Source of the DNA: Brasilonema sp. CT11
Lineage (GTDB): Bacteria; Cyanobacteriota; Cyanobacteriia; Cyanobacteriales; Nostocaceae
Direction of reading: 5' to 3'
Assembly: GCF_017982655.1 (NCBI RefSeq)
Contig: NZ_JABXYX010000003.1
Location: 62,001 to 126,000, forward strand
Length of the DNA: 64,000 bases
In this document: positions 43,601 through 53,242 of the stretch, one piece after another
How the letters are laid out: every line of letters starts with the position of its first letter
Numbering within the stretch: the first letter of the stretch is position 1
Program-made: the position numbers and the translations under genes
Notes under the pieces: model-generated
Databases searched by the model: none
Told to the model about the DNA's origin: nothing
What the model saw: only the letters and a program-made list of their open reading frames with translations

Positions 43601-44578
43601 ATGAATACTTTGTTTTGTTCTGATAATTCACGCCAAATAGGAGAAGACATTATTGGCAGCGCCACCAATAACCAGACTTACATATTGGTTGAGTGCCCTA
43701 CTCCCTGGACAGCAGAAGCCTTGAATTCTAAATGGGTTCCAGAGAATTTAAAGCTTTTAATTGAAAAGTGTAAGTCGGCTAAAATTCCGGTAAGATTCCT
43801 TTTGATTGCTAATAACTTATCACATAAAGTAGACAGTACAACTGTATTAATTTATCAGAAAAAAGAAGGACTTAGTAACGGATACCGAAAACAAGAGTTT
43901 CATCTGGCACATATTGAGCAAGTAGCAGGAGTTATCAGAAAATGGTTATCTGGTCACTCTAGTAATTATGAAGTGAAAAGCAGTGCAACTAGGGATATTT
44001 TAGTGTGTACCCACGGTAGCCATGATCTTTGCTGTGCTAGGTATGGTAATCCCTTTTATTGCCAAGCTGTAGCGATGTGTGATAACTTGTGCTTGGACAA
44101 TGTTCGGATTTGGAAATCAAGTCACTTTGGTGGACATCGATTTGCACCAACAATAATAGACTTGCCAGAAGCAAGATACTATGGTGCCCTCGATCAAGAT
44201 TCATTTCGCTCGATTTTGACGCGAACTGGTGATATCAACTGTTTGAATAAAGTTTATCGAGGTTGGGGAATTCTGCCAACTTCTATTCAGGTTTTGGAAA
44301 GAGAACTCATCCTCCAGCATGGATGGGATTGGTTTGATTACAAAGTTGCTGGCAGAATCATTGAGCAAAGTTCAGATAACACTACAATTCTAGCTGAACT
44401 AACTGTGGAAAAACCTGATTGTTCTCTTGACACTTACCAAGCTAAGCTTGTGAAAAATGAGAGTGAAAGTGTTGTGCTGCGGGGTTCTTGCAATGCCAAG
44501 AAAGAGTCATTTTTCGTTAAATATTCTGTAGCTAATCTCTCGGTTTTCTCTGAGACTGTTGCAGCTTGTATTGCATAA
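43601..44578 (+). CDS. Sucrase-ferredoxin-like [2Fe-2S] protein (325 aa)
   Basis: Member of the Suc_Fer-like family, thioredoxin-fold ferredoxins. The cluster ligands expected from yeast Apd1 (two Cys, two His) are present: C136 and C145 in CTHGSHDLCC, and H175 and H179 in SHFGGHRFAP. It begins 40 bases after the oxygenase gene and is probably co-transcribed, so it may supply electrons or keep the oxygenase iron reduced (inference). The last 47 bases overlap the 3' end of a convergent GNAT gene. Confidence 0.88.
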   Translation: MNTLFCSDNSRQIGEDIIGSATNNQTYILVECPTPWTAEALNSKWVPENLKLLIEKCKSAKIPVRFLLIANNLSHKVDSTTVLIYQKKEGLSNGYRKQEFHLAHIEQVAGVIRKWLSGHSSNYEVKSSATRDILVCTHGSHDLCCARYGNPFYCQAVAMCDNLCLDNVRIWKSSHFGGHRFAPTIIDLPEARYYGALDQDSFRSILTRTGDINCLNKVYRGWGILPTSIQVLERELILQHGWDWFDYKVAGRIIEQSSDNTTILAELTVEKPDCSLDTYQAKLVKNESESVVLRGSCNAKKESFFVKYSVANLSVFSETVAACIA

Positions 44579-44993
44579 AAAGATGGCTCATGTCCAGATA
44601 ATCAAATGGCTCCCCTGCTTCGTAGAAGCCTAGCTGCTTGTAAAAGTTGACGGCACCAATTCGTGACATTAATCTCAAAGTATTGATATTTTTGTCATGA
44701 GCTATTTCTATCAATTTTTCCATGAGTTTTGTACCAATGCCTTGACGGCGAAACTCAGGTAACACAGCGAGATAAGCAATACTTCCCAATTCTTTTGATA
44801 GTAAGCGCAGTCTCGCTGAACCAATAACTTTGTGATCACAAACAGCAACTAGATGAAAAGCGCTATCTTCATGCTTATCTTTTTCTGTTCCCTTGTCCAT
44901 TCCTAAAGGTGCTCTCAAAACAAGCCACCTTTGGTGGAACATATCATCTAGTTCTTGTTTATCTTTGACGGGACGCACCTCGATGTTTTGCAT
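44532..44993 (-). CDS. GNAT-family N-acetyltransferase (153 aa)
   Basis: Acetyl-CoA-dependent N-acetyltransferase. Motif A is clear: LAVLPEFRRQGIGTKLMEKL, with the pyrophosphate-binding Q/R-x-x-G-x-G/A. The later AVNFYKQLGFYEAGE block is motif B. The acceptor is unknown. The ATG at 44993 is preferred to a GTG 21 bases upstream. The gene is convergent with and overlaps the sucrase-ferredoxin gene by 47 bases, so any link to the peptide cluster is positional only. Confidence 0.9.
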   Translation of the reverse strand: MQNIEVRPVKDKQELDDMFHQRWLVLRAPLGMDKGTEKDKHEDSAFHLVAVCDHKVIGSARLRLLSKELGSIAYLAVLPEFRRQGIGTKLMEKLIEIAHDKNINTLRLMSRIGAVNFYKQLGFYEAGEPFDYLDMSHLFMQYKLQQSQRKPRD

Positions 44994-45044
44994 TGAAATT
45001 CTTTTAAGAAACACGCTTAACAGGGAACTCTTAACAGTAGTAGT

Positions 45045-45115
45045 GTAGAGTGGGCACTGCTACTAAAACCCTCATATTATTGTAGGCAGGATCTGACTGG
45101 CAGTGCCCACGCTAC
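45045..45115. repeat. Imperfect inverted repeat
   Basis: GTAGAGTGGGCACTGC (45045-45060) mirrors GCAGTGCCCACGCTAC (45100-45115) with one mismatch. It lies between the GNAT start and the helicase stop. Same style as the dispersed GTGGGC...GCCCAC palindrome at 40654. Confidence 0.55.
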
Positions 45116-45171
45116 GTGTGTTTCTAGTAATTATAATTGTGACAGAACTACACCCCTACACTCCTACACCC

Positions 45172-47547
45172 TCAGTTTCGTACACTTTTGGGAAACTGGC
45201 GTTTGAGTGCTGGAAAGACGGGACAAGGGGTTTGTTCTTGTAAATTTTCTGGTTTACTCCAGGTAAATGGGGCTTTCTTCGCAGCAGACATCCATAACAA
45301 ACGCTTTGCCCGTGTCATGGCAACATAAAGTAAGCGGTATTCTTCAGCTGTTTTGAGGTGTTTTGCTTGTTCCCAAGCTGTGGTGATGCTGGGTAAGGTA
45401 GATTGACCGTGGAGAGCTGCGCGAATTTGGGCGCGGGCAACTTCTGATAAAGTAAAGTTACCCAAAAACTGGCTTTGAGGAGGAACCCAAAATCTACCAG
45501 GTATTAGGTTTTCATGGAGAAAAGGCATGAAAACGTAGTCCCAATCTAGCCCTTTTGCTTTATGCATGGTGATGATTGTCAGTTGACCGTTACGGGTGTA
45601 TCGTTTTTCTAAGTCTTCTGTTTCCACTGGTTCAAAGCGTTCGGAACTGACGATTTCACTTAATACATTCAGCATTGAACCCATAGAAGTATTACCAGCT
45701 ATTTGCTGGATGACTCTTTCTGCGAGTTTGTCGGCTGTTGCGAGTTCTGCTTGCTCGTAATTGAGTGTTAAAGCTATGAATGAAATTAACTGGTACAAAG
45801 GTAGCTCTAAACGAGCACGAAGTAAACTTCGACATAGATGAGCAGCTTTTTGGACTGGTTGTGGCTGAGGTGAAGCTAAAGGACTAGGATACAAAAATTC
45901 TTCTGGTAAAGTTGCAAGGGCGTTGAGATCCTGGGGTTCAATCAAACGCCGTTGTACAAGAACTTCTAATGTTCTTTTGAGGTAGTCGGGAGAGTGGGGG
46001 CGATCGCAAAATTGTAAAAGTGCTAAAACTTCTTCTGGTACATGAGAATGGCGATCGCGTTCCCCCACATCATACACAGGAATGTTATGCTCTTTACACA
46101 CAGAACTCAGCGCTTGTGCCAACCACCGTCCCTGACGATGTTCCCGTACTAAAATCGCTGCACTAATATTGTTGGGTTCTTGAGAAAATAACTCTACAAT
46201 CCTCTGGGACAGCAACTCGACTGTGTGATGAATGTCACGCGGTGTGTACAGTTCCAATCCTAGTCCTACAGCTTGGGGATTGACATCTGCTTCACGGTGA
46301 TTAGGTTCAACGGGGCGAATTCTTTGGAAACGAAAAGGAGTGGGGGAAAATTCTTTGTTGCTCTGTGTGTCCGTCCTATTCTCCTCTTGTTGTGTGGTTT
46401 TCACATAAAGACTATTTACCCACTCTAAGACAAAGTTGGCGGCGTCGATGATAATTTTCGTGCTACGCCCTGCTTGATCCATTGTCACCAATCGTTGCTG
46501 GGCATCGCAATCTTTGCAAAATTGCCGAAAATAAATCGGATCGGCTGGGGTGAAGGTTGAGTTAATCGCTTGGTTTGGATCACCAACGCGAATCATATTT
46601 GGTGGTTCGTCAAGATTGTCGGGGTTAGTGGCGAGAATTGTTAATAGCTTTGTTTGCAAGGGACTCGAATCTTGGGCTTCGTCTTCAAAAACAGCGAAAA
46701 CTTGATTTTGCTCGATTCTCCGGGCGTTTTCGTTTTCCAAAACACGCAGGGCGGCTAAAATCATGTCGTCGTAGTCGATGAAGTCACGCGAACGCATTAA
46801 ATTCTGATATTGCTCGTACAACCCAGCAGCAATACTTAAGATGTTATATTCGTCTGTGGCTTGTTTGCCAGTGGTTTGTTTGCCAAATTCACGCAAATCT
46901 TCTGGTAATAAACCAGAACTCTTTGCTTCATGAATAACTATAGTTGCTAGTTCTGGTAAGACTTCTGTCCGCAATACCGATTGTCGCCGCAGTCTTTCTG
47001 TTTCTTCGCCGTCAAATTGAATACCTTCTAATAACCGAGAATAGCGCCCCGGCGCGGTGGCAATCCATTGCTCTACAGCAGTCCTAATAAATCTATGACT
47101 TTGATTTGGTGTAATTAAAGTGACGTTATCTAATTCTAAACCTGATAAATTAGGATAACGGCTGGCTATGTTCAACGCCAGACCATGTAATGTATTGACA
47201 CTAAAGCCAGTTTGGGGTATAGATAATTCTTTTAAGTATTCACGGATTTTGATTTTAATATTAGCAGCAGCTGAGCGAGTAAAAGTAACAACAATCAGTT
47301 GACGACGGATGTTTCGACGTGATTGGGCAGATTGTTCATACTGACGGGCGATCGCAATTGCAGCTGCTGCAGCCATTCCTGTAGATTTGCCAGCGCCGGG
47401 AACTGCTGACACAGCTAGTGAAGCGGAGTTCCAGTCAGCCATACGCTGCTGTCCTTGACGCAGGGTATTACGAATATTTGTTATGGCTGTCTCTCGCAGG
47501 GAAGAGACAGATAATGTAGATTCTATAGATTTCGATTCTTTAGGCAC
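45172..47547 (-). CDS. UvrD/Rep-family ATP-dependent DNA helicase (791 aa)
   Basis: Superfamily 1A helicase. Motif I is AVPGAGKST (residues 48-56), motif Ia VVTFTRSAAANIKIKI, motif II FEDEAQDSS near residue 290, motif V ITMHKAKGLDWDYVFMP near residue 670 and motif VI YVAMTRAKRLLWMSA near the C-terminus. It has the overall organisation of UvrD/PcrA with a divergent 2B region. Role in DNA repair or replication-fork processing is likely but unspecified. It is a single gene flanked by repeats. Confidence 0.92.
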   Translation of the reverse strand: MPKESKSIESTLSVSSLRETAITNIRNTLRQGQQRMADWNSASLAVSAVPGAGKSTGMAAAAAIAIARQYEQSAQSRRNIRRQLIVVTFTRSAAANIKIKIREYLKELSIPQTGFSVNTLHGLALNIASRYPNLSGLELDNVTLITPNQSHRFIRTAVEQWIATAPGRYSRLLEGIQFDGEETERLRRQSVLRTEVLPELATIVIHEAKSSGLLPEDLREFGKQTTGKQATDEYNILSIAAGLYEQYQNLMRSRDFIDYDDMILAALRVLENENARRIEQNQVFAVFEDEAQDSSPLQTKLLTILATNPDNLDEPPNMIRVGDPNQAINSTFTPADPIYFRQFCKDCDAQQRLVTMDQAGRSTKIIIDAANFVLEWVNSLYVKTTQQEENRTDTQSNKEFSPTPFRFQRIRPVEPNHREADVNPQAVGLGLELYTPRDIHHTVELLSQRIVELFSQEPNNISAAILVREHRQGRWLAQALSSVCKEHNIPVYDVGERDRHSHVPEEVLALLQFCDRPHSPDYLKRTLEVLVQRRLIEPQDLNALATLPEEFLYPSPLASPQPQPVQKAAHLCRSLLRARLELPLYQLISFIALTLNYEQAELATADKLAERVIQQIAGNTSMGSMLNVLSEIVSSERFEPVETEDLEKRYTRNGQLTIITMHKAKGLDWDYVFMPFLHENLIPGRFWVPPQSQFLGNFTLSEVARAQIRAALHGQSTLPSITTAWEQAKHLKTAEEYRLLYVAMTRAKRLLWMSAAKKAPFTWSKPENLQEQTPCPVFPALKRQFPKSVRN

Positions 47548-47684
47548 TGATTTTTAATATAAGCGTCTTAACCTAATAAAATTTTAGATTTTTGAACTGC
47601 AGATGGACGTAAACGGACGCAGATAATGTTTAGATTTTTCTCTGCGTACATCCGTGTGCATCTGCGATTGTAATTTTAGAAGTA

Positions 47685-49394
47685 ATGGCTAATCGTAAAT
47701 TTTATCTACATTATCTGGCTTTGGTTGGGGCGATCGCCCTCGGTGCAATTTTACGCTTTTGGAATTTGGATCTTAAACCTCTGTGGATGGATGAGGTGAT
47801 TACTGCGATTTTCAGCTTGGGCAAAAGCTACAACGATTTGCCAATGGATGTGGTGTTACCTCTAGAACGCGTAAGCGAGATTTTTACTCTTCAACCGGGG
47901 GTGAGTTGTTCTGAAATTGCTAAGAATATTGCTAGCCAGTCTACTCATCCGCCGCTGTTTTTTTGTGGGATGTACAGTTGGTTGCAGTGGTTGAGTCCTT
48001 TGGGAAGTGGGTGGGTTGCGAAGTTGCGATCGCCTGCAGCGTTTTTTGGTGTCGCTGAAATTGTCGCAATTTACTATCTCAATCGTATTGCTTTCTTCCC
48101 GTCTGCGGGGATAATCGCAGCAGCTTTTATGGCTGTTTCTCCTCTGGCTGTTTACCTTTCCCAAGAAGCAAGACATTACACATTGCCCATGTTCGTGATC
48201 ACTTTAGCGATACTGGGGCTGGTGCAAATTGTCAAAGATATTGAAAAGCGGCAAAAAGTGAGATTGTGGGTTTTGCTGGGATGGGCAATCATTAACAGTA
48301 TTGGTTTTTATGTTCATTACTTTTGTATTCTTGCTTTTATTGCTCAAGTTGCTACGCTACTAGTGCTGATGTGTTGGCGAAGAGGAAGTATTCTCAACAA
48401 GCACCAAATTTGGCTAGCACTCATTGTATGTGTGAGTTTTGTTGCAGTTAGCTTCCTGCCCTGGTTACCAGTTATTTTGAATAACTATAACCGTTCTGAA
48501 ACCAGTTGGCTTGATCCTCCGCAAAATATTTCCCCAGTTTATCAAACTCTGATTACCTGGCTGCTGATGGTGATTTCTCTTCCTGTGGAAAAGCAGCCAC
48601 TTGCAATTGCAGTTTTATCTGGGTTGTTAATGCTTTTGTTTGGTATTTGGGTGGGTTGGCAAGTTTACAAAGGTTTAAAGCAGCTATGGTGTAAACAATC
48701 AACGCATTTAGCGACACTCACGCTGCTTAGTTTCTCTGTGTGCGTGTTATTGGAATTCTTTGCGATCGCCTATTTCTTGGGAAAAGATATCACTGCTGTT
48801 CCCCGCTATCACTTTGTTTATTATCCCAGCTTTTGTGCCCTAATTGCCGCAAGTTTCGCTCAAATCAACAACAAAGAAAAAAGAAGACATTTCATTTTCA
48901 ATCAGAAGTCTTCATGTTTCATCATTTTATTCGTCGGATTTTTCAGTTGTGTTCTTCTTGTTTTCAACTTAGTATTTCAAAAACCATTTGAACCGGAACA
49001 AGTGGCGCGAAATATGAATCAAAATCCTTCGATTCCTCTTCTGATGGTAGTGGGATACAGAGATTACCAAGATGTGGCATTAGGGTTAAGTTTCGCTTTA
49101 GCATTGGAACCACTTAGGGAAGCACAAGAATATTCTTCCTCTAATGTTGCTTTCTTCAAGCAATCACCAGACTTTGCTCCTGTGTTGCAAAAACTTTCCC
49201 AACTTCCTCCACCAACTGCAACTGATCTTAGTTTATGGCTTGTTGGTCCAGGTAGAAAACGCAAAGATTATCCGCAGCAGATAACACTTTCCCAGCAAAT
49301 GACTTGCACTATAGATTCTTTGCAGCACTATCGCATTGGTGTTCCTTATCAGTTGTATCGTTGTGGAGTTTCAATTCCTGATAAGACTTTGTAA
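47685..49394 (+). CDS. GT39/PMT-like membrane glycosyltransferase (569 aa)
   Basis: Polytopic membrane enzyme with about eleven hydrophobic helices. The N-terminal catalytic-loop motif WNLDLKPLWMDEVITAIF, with the DE pair, is the ArnT/PMT-type signature, and a large C-terminal periplasmic domain follows. Such enzymes transfer sugars from polyprenyl-phosphate donors to lipids or proteins. The acceptor is unknown. A 152-bp internal piece (48319-48470) is duplicated at 53243-53394, where it has been joined to another gene. Confidence 0.85.
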   Translation: MANRKFYLHYLALVGAIALGAILRFWNLDLKPLWMDEVITAIFSLGKSYNDLPMDVVLPLERVSEIFTLQPGVSCSEIAKNIASQSTHPPLFFCGMYSWLQWLSPLGSGWVAKLRSPAAFFGVAEIVAIYYLNRIAFFPSAGIIAAAFMAVSPLAVYLSQEARHYTLPMFVITLAILGLVQIVKDIEKRQKVRLWVLLGWAIINSIGFYVHYFCILAFIAQVATLLVLMCWRRGSILNKHQIWLALIVCVSFVAVSFLPWLPVILNNYNRSETSWLDPPQNISPVYQTLITWLLMVISLPVEKQPLAIAVLSGLLMLLFGIWVGWQVYKGLKQLWCKQSTHLATLTLLSFSVCVLLEFFAIAYFLGKDITAVPRYHFVYYPSFCALIAASFAQINNKEKRRHFIFNQKSSCFIILFVGFFSCVLLVFNLVFQKPFEPEQVARNMNQNPSIPLLMVVGYRDYQDVALGLSFALALEPLREAQEYSSSNVAFFKQSPDFAPVLQKLSQLPPPTATDLSLWLVGPGRKRKDYPQQITLSQQMTCTIDSLQHYRIGVPYQLYRCGVSIPDKTL

Positions 49395-49485
49395 TAAACT
49401 CGGATAAAAATCAATACGCTTGCTGTTAAGAATTGATCCTCCTTACCCCACGCCAGTCGCTACAACGGGACGCCACATGCTACAA

Positions 49486-49555
49486 GTCGCCACAGGCGAC
49501 ACCAGATGCTCCACTTGGGGAAACCCCAAGACCGCACTGCCTCCCCAACGCAGTG
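49486..49555. repeat. GC-rich triple-hairpin repeat
   Basis: Three consecutive hairpins: GTCGCC/GGCGAC (49486-49500), CTTGGGG/CCCCAAG (49514-49530) and CACTGC/GCAGTG (49535-49555). They form part of a GC-rich stretch at 49430-49590 that resembles dispersed repeats elsewhere in the window. Non-coding. Confidence 0.65.
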
Positions 49556-49599
49556 GCTCACCGAACCGCAACGCGCTGGCTCTCGTTATTCACAGAAAG

Positions 49600-52500
49600 T
49601 TAAGCAAGCTCGGTATAGGGAGTGTATCTAGACTCGTAAGCAGCTTCTTGACCATAGGAAATTTCTACAAAATGTCCATCAGGATCTTTAAGGTAAGCTG
49701 CATAACCAGTTGGTGCGCCGTGGTCGGCAGGTTCCTCTAACAAGCAACGGTCTTTGCGGGCTAATTCGCACAGATGATCCACCTGTTCGCGACTGACACA
49801 GGCAATGCCGATATGAGTGGGAGGCTGTATCGCTTTCACCTCTTTTTCTTCAAGTAAAGCTAGTGCAAAGGGTCTGATTTTGTCAGACATCCAAACTGTA
49901 CCAGGATCAACCCGGAAACGCTCCACCGACATCTGACCGTACTTGGCGTAAAATGCGATACTTGCATCCAGATTAGTAACAGCTATAGCTAAATGAGTAA
50001 AAGCTGATTTTTTAGTCATTGCAGATCCTTTAGAACTATTTTTTAAACTATCTAAGGCTTGTTGAGTAAACACGGGCAATCCTAATTCAGCCCGATAACC
50101 GTGAATGTCTCTAGGATCAAGCTGCTTGATCAGATTAACGATCGCCTGACTGACAACTTGACCTGGAACCAAGATTGGGTAACCAGGCGGAGTCGGAATA
50201 ATGAATGTGGATGAAACGAGCGATCGCCCAGATGCCATTATCTCATCCACCTCACTCTGTAGCTTGAGGTATTCTATTTTTGTTTCGTCTAAGCCAAGGA
50301 AGTAGGCGCTACGCAGATCGCCTTGCTTAGTTACTGGGTGAGGACGGAAGCTAGAGTGAAACTCACTGAAACAAGGCAAGGACGGCAATTCCCTTGTCAG
50401 CTTTTTCTGCTTGCTTTCAAACAATTTCATTTCCACAGGATTGTAGTGGTGCAATTCTCGATCCAACTCTGAAGCAATTTTCAGCAAGCAGTCGATCAAA
50501 TACGCCGCAGAACTCCAGGTTGTGCCAATATTGGTCATCAACAAAGCAGTATTGAGGGAAGTTTTGTTAAGCTGAATATTAAACCGATCCATCAATACAG
50601 AATCCCGGAAAGTATTACCACCTATTCCGGTCTTACCAATGTACAAGGTAAGCCGCGTGGGGTCGAGAACGAATTCATCATTCTCCCATGCTTCCTCAAT
50701 GCGATGGAAATCCATTTCAGGATCTTCGTGATGTTGGTAACTTTTCAGCCCTGATGGACGATAAGGTTTGGGAATCAAGTCAAGCGGAGTAAGCAGCTTG
50801 AAGTATTTTCCCAATAGTGGATGAGTGTTGACCTTCTCCCGCACCTCCATTGCTATTTCAATCTGGGATTGAACCAATTTGAAACCTTCCAAGTCAACTT
50901 GTCGCCGTGCAACATCCAAAGAAGCAAGAATTTGGTAATTCGGGGACGTAGATGTATGAGTCATGTAGGACTCTAGAAAATCAATTTCCGACTTACGAGT
51001 GAAATCCTCATCCCAGATGTGAATCATGGCAGATTGACGCATCGAAGATAAGGATTTATGCGTCGATTGGGTGGAGTACACTCGAATCTTTACTTGATCT
51101 GGATCAGGTAAGAGGTGGTTTTTCAGCCAAGTGTCATCGTCGTCTGGATCTAGTTGATCGAATTGTTCTTTAAAAGATTTGTACTCTTGTCGGTATTCAG
51201 AACTGTTGTAGCGAGCATAGAGGTCAGCGGCAGCTTGCATCCCCGTGCGTTCTCGATACGTTGGGGTGCAGCAAGCAAAGGCAAACCAGGCTTCATCCCA
51301 TAAGAAGACCATATCTGGCTTGATTGCCAGCACTTCTTCCATCACACGCTTAACATTATAAACAATACCATCAAAGGTACAGTTGGTCAGCAACAGCATC
51401 TTTACCTGCTCCAACTGCCCAGAGCGTTTGAGGAGGAGCAACTGTTGCTTAATTTCCGTCAAGGGTACAGCACCGTAGATGCTGTATTCTTCTAGAGGAT
51501 AGGCATTGAGGTAAACTGGGTAAGCACCAGTCAAGACGATGCCGTAATGGTGAGACTTGTGGCAATTCTGGTCAATCAGGATGGTATCGCCTGGAGTCAC
51601 AATTGCCTGCAAAACTATTTTGTTAGCTGTTGAAGTGCCGTTAGTGACAAAAAAGGTTTGCCGAGCGCCAAAGGTCTTGGCTGCTAAACTCTGAGCTTGC
51701 TTGAGGCTACCAGTGGGGTGCAACAACGAGTCTAATCCCCCAGAGGTGGCTGAAGTCTCCGCCAGAAAAATATTTTTACCGTAGAACTCTCCCATGTCCT
51801 GAATCCAATCCGACTTGAAGATGGAATTTCCACGGGCAATGGGCATGGCATGAAACACGCCAGTGGGTTGCTGACTGTAACTCTTTAGGGCATCGAAGAA
51901 GGGGGTTTTGTAGCGGTTTCCGATGCCTTGGATTATGCTCAAATGCACATCAAGATAGTCTTCCTGGTTATAGAAAACACGGCGGAAGTTATGATGTACA
52001 TCAGAATCTACATCAACCAGAGACACATCTGTGAACAAGTATAAATCCAATTCTGGGCGTAACTTGTGAAGGATTTCGCCTAAAGCAAGACCACGAGGTT
52101 GGTTAGATTCCAAAGCTGACTCTGCTGTTTCTAACTTAGTCATGTAATCTTGCAGTATTGGCAACCGATTTTCAGCACGTAACGGAAAGTCATAGCCCAA
52201 GATGCAGCATTGAATGTTGTGATTCAACATCAGCGCAGCAAGAGCATCCTCAAAATTAGAAACAACGATGAGCTTGTAAATAAACCTATCCGCAGGAGAT
52301 GCCATCTGGGCTAGTTGACGGCGTAATTGTTTCTCTTTTTCCGGTGTCAAATCATCTTCGACGAATAAGACAGCGAAATAGAGTTGACTATGATTGTTGA
52401 ACGTATCGGAAGATAGACTTTGCTGCTCATCTTTGCCGAGAGTCGCGAAAATCTCATCAATGTGGTCTTGGGGATACCGCTCGGCATTGCTAGATATCAA

Positions 52501-52842
52501 ATGTACTACTTTAGCTACCTGGCGGGAAAGTTGGGAGTATTCCTGTCGATCAAAGCGTTGCTGCAATTGTTTGAATACCTTTTTACCCGGTAATTCCCAG
52601 TAGAGTTCCCAGGTTTCGAGCATTTTGAACTGGGCAGCAATTTTTTTCTCCAAGGCAGAGACATCCTTACCTTGAGTGTGAAGGGATTGCAAGCGCTCTG
52701 TAGCCAATTTGATTTGGTTCCAGGTATCACTACGCCTTTGCAAGCTATTTTTATGTACGCTTAGGTGTAGACAATCTATGACCCGATCATATGGCTTTTG
52801 GTACATATATTTATGGATAGCTAAAACGGAACAGAGAATCAT
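49600..52842 (-). CDS. Orn/Lys/Arg decarboxylase-like PLP enzyme fused to VOC domain (1080 aa)
   Basis: The first 940 residues resemble the PLP-dependent basic amino-acid decarboxylases: an N-terminal wing-like region, a PLP fold with DEAWFAFA (aspartate that contacts the pyridine nitrogen), the Schiff-base lysine at about K596 in STQSTHKSLSSMRQ, and a C-terminal domain ending VFTQQALDSLK. Residues 942-1080 are a VOC/glyoxalase-like domain (FTHLAIAVTNLDASIAFYAK to GYAAYLKDPDGHFVEI). The junction contains an in-frame ATG with its own Shine-Dalgarno sequence. The length exceeds normal decarboxylases (about 700-930). The ATG at 52842 is chosen. The substrate is unknown. Confidence 0.85.
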   Translation of the reverse strand: MILCSVLAIHKYMYQKPYDRVIDCLHLSVHKNSLQRRSDTWNQIKLATERLQSLHTQGKDVSALEKKIAAQFKMLETWELYWELPGKKVFKQLQQRFDRQEYSQLSRQVAKVVHLISSNAERYPQDHIDEIFATLGKDEQQSLSSDTFNNHSQLYFAVLFVEDDLTPEKEKQLRRQLAQMASPADRFIYKLIVVSNFEDALAALMLNHNIQCCILGYDFPLRAENRLPILQDYMTKLETAESALESNQPRGLALGEILHKLRPELDLYLFTDVSLVDVDSDVHHNFRRVFYNQEDYLDVHLSIIQGIGNRYKTPFFDALKSYSQQPTGVFHAMPIARGNSIFKSDWIQDMGEFYGKNIFLAETSATSGGLDSLLHPTGSLKQAQSLAAKTFGARQTFFVTNGTSTANKIVLQAIVTPGDTILIDQNCHKSHHYGIVLTGAYPVYLNAYPLEEYSIYGAVPLTEIKQQLLLLKRSGQLEQVKMLLLTNCTFDGIVYNVKRVMEEVLAIKPDMVFLWDEAWFAFACCTPTYRERTGMQAAADLYARYNSSEYRQEYKSFKEQFDQLDPDDDDTWLKNHLLPDPDQVKIRVYSTQSTHKSLSSMRQSAMIHIWDEDFTRKSEIDFLESYMTHTSTSPNYQILASLDVARRQVDLEGFKLVQSQIEIAMEVREKVNTHPLLGKYFKLLTPLDLIPKPYRPSGLKSYQHHEDPEMDFHRIEEAWENDEFVLDPTRLTLYIGKTGIGGNTFRDSVLMDRFNIQLNKTSLNTALLMTNIGTTWSSAAYLIDCLLKIASELDRELHHYNPVEMKLFESKQKKLTRELPSLPCFSEFHSSFRPHPVTKQGDLRSAYFLGLDETKIEYLKLQSEVDEIMASGRSLVSSTFIIPTPPGYPILVPGQVVSQAIVNLIKQLDPRDIHGYRAELGLPVFTQQALDSLKNSSKGSAMTKKSAFTHLAIAVTNLDASIAFYAKYGQMSVERFRVDPGTVWMSDKIRPFALALLEEKEVKAIQPPTHIGIACVSREQVDHLCELARKDRCLLEEPADHGAPTGYAAYLKDPDGHFVEISYGQEAAYESRYTPYTELA
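50017..50035 (-). promoter_or_regulatory. Possible internal ribosome binding site and start for VOC domain
   Basis: On the minus strand TAAAGGATCTGCA precedes an in-frame ATG at 50019, which begins MTKKSAFTHLAIAV. A free 139-aa VOC protein could be produced from here as well as the fused form. This also suggests that the two domains were once separate adjacent genes. Confidence 0.45.
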
Positions 52843-53242
52843 AAACCGCCTGAGGGAACTGATGCTCAATCAGATCAACAAACGACCCTTTTGTTGTCTG
52901 TGCAACCCAAGGTTCAAGTACCGTAGACCGCAGTACGGTAACATAAGAGCCTGATGCGCCGGATACTCCAAGTAGACAAGGAGCTACCCGCTTCAGCATG
53001 ACATTTTAGACTTATGAGATATCCTATATCGGTTACTTCTTAAGAAATATACTGATAGTAAATTATTGAGTATTCTTTGTCAAATGTACGATATGAATAA
53101 TATGTATGCATGAAATAGATTTATCGCAACTCGACCTTACAGCAATTTTCAGGTAAATAACTCAAGTTGCGTGTTATCAAGTTCAGACACATCACAAGGG
53201 GAGCAATACGCCAAGGGCGTCTGCCCTTTGGGCAGACGCCTA
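52843..53242. other. Intergenic region with dispersed 88-bp repeat
   Basis: No gene seen. It probably contains the promoter of the decarboxylase-VOC gene. An 88-bp block at 53053-53140 recurs at 57312-57399 with about nine differences. A short GC-rich imperfect palindrome (GGGCGTCTGCCCTTTGGGCA) lies at about 53215-53235, just before the GT39 gene fragment. Confidence 0.55.
53053..53140. repeat. 88-bp dispersed repeat, copy 1
   Basis: Copy beginning TGATAGTAAA and ending ACTCGACCTTAC. It matches 57312-57399 without gaps, with about nine substitutions. It is 210 bases upstream of the decarboxylase-VOC start. No coding capacity. Confidence 0.75.

Noticed and set aside
42409-44993. Including the GNAT acetyltransferase in the peptide cluster
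   Set aside because: The GNAT gene is convergent and only overlaps at the 3' end. It could be a neighbour by chance, so I did not count it as part of the system.
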